Source: Aporrectodea caliginosa (Eukaryota > Annelida > Clitellata > Crassiclitellata > Lumbricidae). From it: a stretch of DNA of 64,000 bases. The stretch spans positions 476,001-540,000 of the forward strand of contig JACEVL010000056.1 in the NCBI GenBank assembly GCA_020284085.1, read 5' to 3'. Made by a program: the position numbers and the translations under genes. The notes beneath the pieces were generated by a model, which was given only the letters and a program-made list of their open reading frames with translations, made no database searches and was not told the origin of the DNA. Below, piece by piece: positions 58,928 to 64,000 of the stretch (position 1 is the first letter of the stretch; each line of letters opens with the position of its first letter).

Positions 58928-60202
58928 TTATAAACTTGATTCAGACACGGAGTAGTTTTTTTCATGACGTCTCAGACCTGAAGAGTCCGAGAAGGTTTTC
59001 TGACATATCTGGCAAAGGTATGGTTTCGCTCCAGTATGTGTTCCCGAGTGCTTCTTTAGATTACCTTTAATATTAGTCTTAAACTCACATAATTGGCAGT
59101 GGTATGGTTTCTCTCCAGTATGAATTCTTGCATGACATTTAAGATTAGAAGATTGGATAAACCGTTTTTGACATGTCTGGCATTGGTATGGCTTTTCTCC
59201 GGTATGGACTCGAATATGATATCGCAGTTGAGGAGTTTGGGAATAACTCTTCTTACAAATCTGACATTGGTATGGTCTCTCTCCAGTATGGATTCTACCA
59301 TGACTGTGAAGCATTGAAGCTGCAGAAAATATTTTGTTACAAAGAATACACATAAATGTGTTCGCTTCAGAGTGGGATTTTTCATGACGTTTAAGACTTG
59401 ATAAGTTTAAGAATGTTTTCTGACATACCCTGCAAAGGTATGGCTTCTCTCCGGAATGCTTTCGCATATGGTTCTTTAGATTAACTTCATACATAGATTT
59501 AAATTCACATAACTGACATTTGTACAGTTTCACTCCGGTGTGAATTCTTTCATGACGTTTTTGATGAGAAGATTGGGAAAAACGCTTTTGACATTCTTGG
59601 CATTGGTAAGCCATCTCTCCCGTGTGGATTCTTGCATGACTCCTTAGATATGAAGGCTGAGAAAAACATTTTTGACATACTCGGCATTCGTAAGATTTCT
59701 CTTCGGTATGAATTCGTGAATGAAGTGTTAGATATGAAGGCTGAGAAAAACGTGTCTGACATACTCGGCATTCGTGAGATTTCTCTCCGGTATGAATTCT
59801 TGAATGAAGTGTTAGATATGAAGATTGGGAAAAATGTTTTTTACATATTTGGCATTGATAAGGCATCCATCCAGTGTGAATTTTTGCATGACGTTTTAGA
59901 TTTGAAGAACTGGAAAAACGCTTTTGACATACTTGGCATTGGTAAGGTCTCACTCCAGTATGGGTTCTTGTATGACATGTTAGACTGGAACATCGAGTAA
60001 AACGCTTTTGACATATTTGGCATAAGTAAGATTTCTCTCTGGTATGAATTCTTCCATGCCGTATTAGACACGAAGATTGGGAAAAACGCTGTTGACATAC
60101 TTGGCATTTGTAGGGCATTTCTCCAGCATGGATTCTTGTATGAAGTATAAGACTTGACGGTCTGGAAAGAAGCCGTTGACATACTTGGCATTGATAAGGC
60201 AT
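58928..60202 (-). CDS. C2H2 zinc-finger protein J (15 finger units, start uncertain)
   Basis: On the minus strand, 424 codons are open from ATG 60202 to the stop at 58928-58930. It has fifteen finger units, fourteen canonical; the last ends HEKNY, so its final histidine is replaced. CxLCEFK fingers are at positions 9 and 14, and the usual C-terminal block follows. Serine-rich helix tips such as QSSNL, QPSYL and RCSSL dominate the DNA-contact positions. The family start (minus-strand ATG 60459-60457, MNCHTKESRKSHSK) is conserved, but a 13-base deletion and a one-base deletion shared with D1 and D2 cut it off. The protein would need the internal ATG or splicing. Unlike D1 and D2, the array is lesion-free, which suggests recent loss or retained function. 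Confidence 0.6.
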   Translation of the reverse strand: MPYQCQVCQRLLSRPSSLILHTRIHAGEMPYKCQVCQQRFSQSSCLIRHGRIHTREKSYLCQICQKRFTRCSSLTCHTRTHTGVRPYQCQVCQKRFSSSSNLKRHAKIHTGWMPYQCQICKKHFSQSSYLTLHSRIHTGEKSHECRVCQTRFSQPSYLTLHSRIHTEEKSYECRVCQKCFSQPSYLRSHARIHTGEMAYQCQECQKRFSQSSHQKRHERIHTGVKLYKCQLCEFKSMYEVNLKNHMRKHSGEKPYLCRVCQKTFLNLSSLKRHEKSHSEANTFMCILCNKIFSAASMLHSHGRIHTGERPYQCQICKKSYSQTPQLRYHIRVHTGEKPYQCQTCQKRFIQSSNLKCHARIHTGEKPYHCQLCEFKTNIKGNLKKHSGTHTGAKPYLCQICQKTFSDSSGLRRHEKNYSVSESSL

Positions 60203-60470
60203 CTCTCCCGTATGGAATCTAACCTGTTTCTGTAGGCTGTATGAACAAGAAAATATTTGTCTACATAGTTCACACTGAACGGTTTCTCTCCAGTATGGGT
60301 TCTAGTATTGCGTTTCCAGACAAACCAGGCAAAGGTATGTTTTTTCTCAGGGATGGATTCTCATGTGCTTCTGTGCGTAAATATGTTTTTGCAAAACTCG
60401 CATTCGTGTGTCATAACTTTTGAATGACTTTTCCTGCTTTCCTTCGTATGACAATTCATCACAAATTATT
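60203..60470 (-). pseudogene. Broken N-terminal part of locus J
   Basis: It contains the conserved start, MNCHTKESRKSHSKVMTHEC, first finger CEFCKNIFTH, then a 13-base deletion (ACGCACAGAAGCACATGA against the longer locus F sequence) producing TGA. A CELCRQIFSCSYSLQKQ finger directly before 60202 is in frame with the CDS. The lesion is shared with D1 and D2, so it predates their duplication. Confidence 0.6.
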
Positions 60471-60687
60471 TCTGACAACGCTGAGAACTTTATATATATT
60501 TTCTTGAACTGCATTTCTTATGGAATATCCTAATGAATTCATGGAAGAAAAGCTTTGTGACATAGGAATAATTAATTATTATGAAGAGTCTGATTTTTTC
60601 ACAGAGTTGATCGCCTAAGACACCTATATGTAAATAGGCCTACAATTGCAACAAACACATTGAACATGAATTTACAGTCCGTATTCC

Positions 60688-60826
60688 CAGTATGAGAATT
60701 GCAGAAAAAAGACTGTGGGTCAGAATTTGATCCATGTGAAGTTGGTGTGAGCAATGAAGACTTAACAATGGGGTACTAAGAAAGACTAGGCGGTTGAACT
60801 CCCAACCCTCGGTAATTCTCACCTTG
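60688..60826. mobile_element. 139-bp hAT MITE, copy upstream of locus J
   Basis: It is flanked by CGTATTCC at 60680-60687 and 60827-60834. Its ends CAGTATGAGAATTGC and GGTAATTCTCACCTTG are inverted relatives. Same insertion as in D1 and D2, so it predates the duplications but postdates the split from locus I. Confidence 0.8.
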
Positions 60827-61521
60827 CGTATTCCACTATCTTGAACATTATGTTTAATTGGTTGGTATGCTATTTGCTGGTCATTACCTGAATTAAAACG
60901 CGTTAATATATTGCAGCATGATTCAATGCTTCCCATTATGTTTATCTGCCCCCATGGCTGATGCGGAAATAAACCGCAAGAAGCTAAGTGGAGGAGAAAT
61001 TAAAAGTTTCCAACAGATAGGCCTACTGACGGTATCCAAAAATTCACAAGTCCACAGAATAAGGCCACATCCTTAATCCTCAAAACGCTTAGACTTCCAT
61101 CTCGTATTAAAGGCATTGCTAGACGGTATTGATTAGGCGGGTGCGGACTATTGACCATCGTTATTTGGTTTGAAGTAGGCTATCCAAAGTTTCATATCAT
61201 GTAATGTATTTAGTAATTTATATAGCGCCGCTCACAGCCGAGGCCATTCAGTAGCGCTCCCAGTGCGAGAACCCCGAGAACCTCATGTCAATGATTCACT
61301 GTGGACTGTTTTAGCTCTATTGTGGCGGTCTCAGGATCGTCAACAGATTAACAGTTGTAAAACAGAATGTAAACTAGGACTTTGTTATCTGCGAGTGACT
61401 TTTAAGTGGCGAATAAATTATACTAAAGTCGTACACAGTCATGGGAAATGCAGAGGGAAAGAAAGGGAATTAGACATCACCACTTTGAACGGCAGAGATA
61501 CGGTAAGATTCGAGATTTACT

Positions 61522-62090
61522 CAGTAATGGGCACTAAATAATTTTATTTAGTTAAACTATATCTATTTTTCAAATAAAAAATTTGACTGAAATTTTGGCA
61601 AGTGATTTCGTAATTAAGTTAACTAAACTAAAAATATTTAGTTAAACTTTTCCCAACTTTTTGACTTTTTCTCACAAACAATTTCACAATGACAGAGGTT
61701 AAGTGAACTGCAGTAATGCAGAGCGTCAATGACAATTTCACTTTCAAACTATGTAGGGCCTAATATGTAGCCTACTTAGCCCTACTAGACTAATAGTCCT
61801 AGTAGGCCTACAGTTCTACCAGAAAATCATGAAGAAAGTTGCAAACGATGATGCATCGTGCAATGCAGTTCACTTGACTTGAGTAATAGAACCAGTTACT
61901 CATGACAATGATAGTTGCCGATAGTTGCGAAGTTGCTGATTTTGTTAGTTTAACTTTTAAGTTAATAACTAAAAGATATTATTAAAAGTTTGGTTTAAAC
62001 TAGACAATTTTTAGTTAACTTCAGCCTTAACTATTTTTATTAGTTTAACCAAAAGTTGGCAACTGTTTAGTTAACTTTTGCCCATCACTG
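61522..62090. mobile_element. hAT MITE (GTTTAACTAAA-rich), copy upstream of locus J
   Basis: It is flanked by GATTTACT at 61514-61521 and 62091-62098, a perfect 8-bp duplication. Ends CAGTAATGGGCA and TGCCCATCACTG are inverted. It is 569 bp, with an AGGCCT insertion at 61804-61809 absent from the other two copies. Confidence 0.85.
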
Positions 62091-62910
62091 GATTTACTAA
62101 GTTACTCCGAATGCCATCAAATTTTACCAGAGGATATCTCGCAGCGAAAGTAGTAAAGCGCACATACACCCGACTTCTTGAAACGACTTTACGATTTCTT
62201 AAACTTTTTTAAATTCTATAAAAACGCAATAGAATGTTGCCGATCTCGCCATATTGATAGGCCTACATATCCCGGAAGTCAAGCCCGAAGATCTCGGCAA
62301 GGATGCACCGCTCGATAATATATACATTTTATAGCGAATTTCTTGAACGTTGATTAATTGCTCATATTGGTCCTCAACATAGTAATGCTGGTGTCCGATA
62401 TCATATGCGAAAATTACAGGAGACCGGAATGAAGGCCAGATAGGGAGTATTGTCTTACAAAGGAGTAGATCTCGATGAAAAGGACTCTTGCGAAATCTCG
62501 ATACATGTAGGCCTATCCAGTAGCTACATGTCAAACCGTTGCCTTAGTTTCATTGTTCGTTTTCTTTTCTAATGGTTACAGATATAGCCTAAATGATGAT
62601 GATCTCGATGTTTAGACAGATCACTAGTTAGACATTTCTGGTTTCATGGGTAATCTGTTATAGGAAAGTAAATAATTGACATCTTCCGATTAATCAAACT
62701 GTGTACAATTAATATGTGACCATTATATCTTTTGAAAATCAGTTTGTATTGTAAATCTTTCAAATTCTAAAGTTTAATGTATAACTGAGAATATCTGTAA
62801 AATTATAAACCCAGTGGAGAAGTTCCATTGTAAAAGCACTTGGATTTAGTAAGGGTGAAGTATCAATGTCAGCCAACTCAAAAGTAGGCCTAAGAAAATA
62901 AAGACCAAGT

Positions 62911-63898
62911 GGGTGAAAATTTCAATACTGTCCGAATGCATGTCTCCGCTGTTTTTCACATTTTATAGTGTAAAATTAGTTATATTAATGCATTATTTTG
63001 GATTTACTTGGCAGCTTAATCAATTTATTTTCGGTCATATAAAATGCAGAGTTATTGTGAATATGATTACTGGGAGATATAATCAAACAAAAAGGCTATA
63101 GGGTACCCCGAAATCGGCGTGTCTTTCAGCACAGCAACATGCAGTTGCGAGAATTTTTTCACATTTGAAATTAGTTCTCTAGACAAACTGGTATCTGATA
63201 TTGCTTTTTCATGCACTGGCGTACAGAATAGCACAATTTAATCTTCCATGTCACTTCCGAGTGCTGTCAGATAAGGAGAAGTTTCGATGTCTCCACTTTT
63301 TGTCATTAGAGTAACGCCACACTATTAATCAAGATTTTTTTAAATGAAAGCGATTGAAGGCAATGTCTATGAGTCCATAGAACGAGTACTATTAATAGCT
63401 GTCAGCATTGGTTGCGTTTCCGTAAAATATCTCCTGCAAATAAATTGAAGTGTTTCTAATTATGTCTAACTATTCCGTTTATCCGTTATGTGTCATTAGA
63501 TAACGGATTGCTGGAGAAAGGATGTGTGCCTTTTTTAACGGGTTTAGGGTTTTTTGTTATCGAATGAAGGCTCTTGTGTTAAGAACTAGCATCAGCGTTG
63601 ACACCCCCTGGCGATCATACTGAAAACTACGAATTTAAGGTGTTTTCGTCATTAGAGTAACGGTCATAATCGAGTCATTACAGTAACGTTACTCTAATGA
63701 TTAGAGTAACGACAGTTAAGCCAATAGTGCTAGCCTACTTGGCAACTTTTATCTAAGTTACTTTTTTGGAATATAAAAGAAATTTAGCGTAAACAAACAC
63801 ATTTCCTACATGACCAATTCAATCACTTTCATCATACACAGTTTCATTAACATTCATTGACTTTGGGTACAAAACCGAAAAACTTGACGAAATGGACA
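62911..63898. mobile_element. Truncated inverted copy of the 1.0-kb element
   Basis: It begins GGGTGAAAATTTCAATACTG right after GACCAAGT, the same site as in duplication 2, and is homologous throughout to 27339-26365. The match stops at AAATGGACA (63898), about 33 bp short of the far terminus. The 25-bp palindrome is conserved (about 63680-63710). Confidence 0.7.
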
Positions 63899-64000
63899 TT
63901 TAATTTAGTTAAGCCTATAATTAATCTTAGGTCTAATTAAGCATTAAATTTTTAACTGTTGTTCTTATTATTGTGCTGATTGTTTACTTCACGTTATCTA
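63899..64000 (+). other. Fragment of a further zinc-finger 3' region at the window edge
   Basis: TCTAATTAAGCATTAAATTT, then TTAACTGTTGTTCTTATTATTG and TTTACTTCACGTTATCTA match the TTATAAGCATTTTAAC, TTGTTATTGCACTG and ACTTCACATGATCTA blocks of the 3' regions near 18345 and 12170 in plus orientation. This orientation is not what a simple inversion of duplication 2 predicts, so a breakpoint lies at 63898. Confidence 0.4.

Noticed and set aside
61263..61541. 92-codon ORF conserved between 28710-29003 and 61263-61541
   Set aside because: Conservation is explained by the duplication, it crosses the edge of a hAT MITE, and the D1 copy does not keep it open.

Overview
The window looks like genomic DNA of an animal, probably a marine invertebrate. 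It is AT-rich, its genes are sparse and apparently interrupted, and it carries non-LTR retrotransposon pieces with (ATT)n tails, many hAT-type DNA transposons, long microsatellites and very many copies of the octamer TAGGCCTA. I cannot name the species. No bacterial, organellar or RNA-gene content is visible.

The backbone is a lineage-specific cluster of eleven paralogous C2H2 zinc-finger loci, named A to J here. Eight lie on the + strand: A 6.9-8.0 kb, B 10.8-11.6, C 16.9-17.8, D1 21.0-22.6, E 24.8-25.6, D2 29.7-31.3, F 36.9-38.1 and G 41.2-42.35. Three lie on the - strand: H 44.8-43.7, I 54.5-53.2 and J 60.5-58.9. The array turns tail-to-tail near 43 kb. Only F keeps the family start codon and an unbroken finger array (394 codons, 13 finger units). 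J (424 codons) and I (340 codons) have long open finger arrays but broken N-terminal parts. The rest carry frameshifts, nonsense codons or insertions. The loci share a layout: a conserved upstream module with a CRE-like TGACGTCA; a 5' leader region; a conserved possible splice acceptor just before the finger exon; a finger array with a fixed C-terminal block; and a roughly 0.6-0.9 kb 3' region ending, in several loci, in an AATAAA embedded in an inverted repeat. No KRAB, SCAN, ZAD or BTB domain is visible.

Large-scale structure: a unit of about 6.1 kb containing locus D occurs twice in direct orientation (18.70-24.81 kb and 27.34-33.47 kb, nearly identical), a more divergent inverted copy ends the window (about 57.9-63.9 kb, locus J), and a fourth relative surrounds locus I. 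Comparing the copies gives empty and filled sites that place many insertions exactly: hAT-type elements with 8-bp target duplications, a 1.0-kb element with 4-bp duplications, and a 4.1-kb element (474-4578) that splits the promoter module of locus A and carries a decayed gene of an uncharacterised protein family.

The most unusual signal comes from the same comparisons. The palindrome AGGCCT, or 5-base forms AGGCT and AGCCT, is present in one paralogue and cleanly absent from another at no fewer than eleven places, always at a TA dinucleotide. The result is TA-GGCC-TA, the form expected of excision footprints of a transposon that duplicates TA. A TA-CATG-TA insertion of the same form lies inside a finger of locus A.
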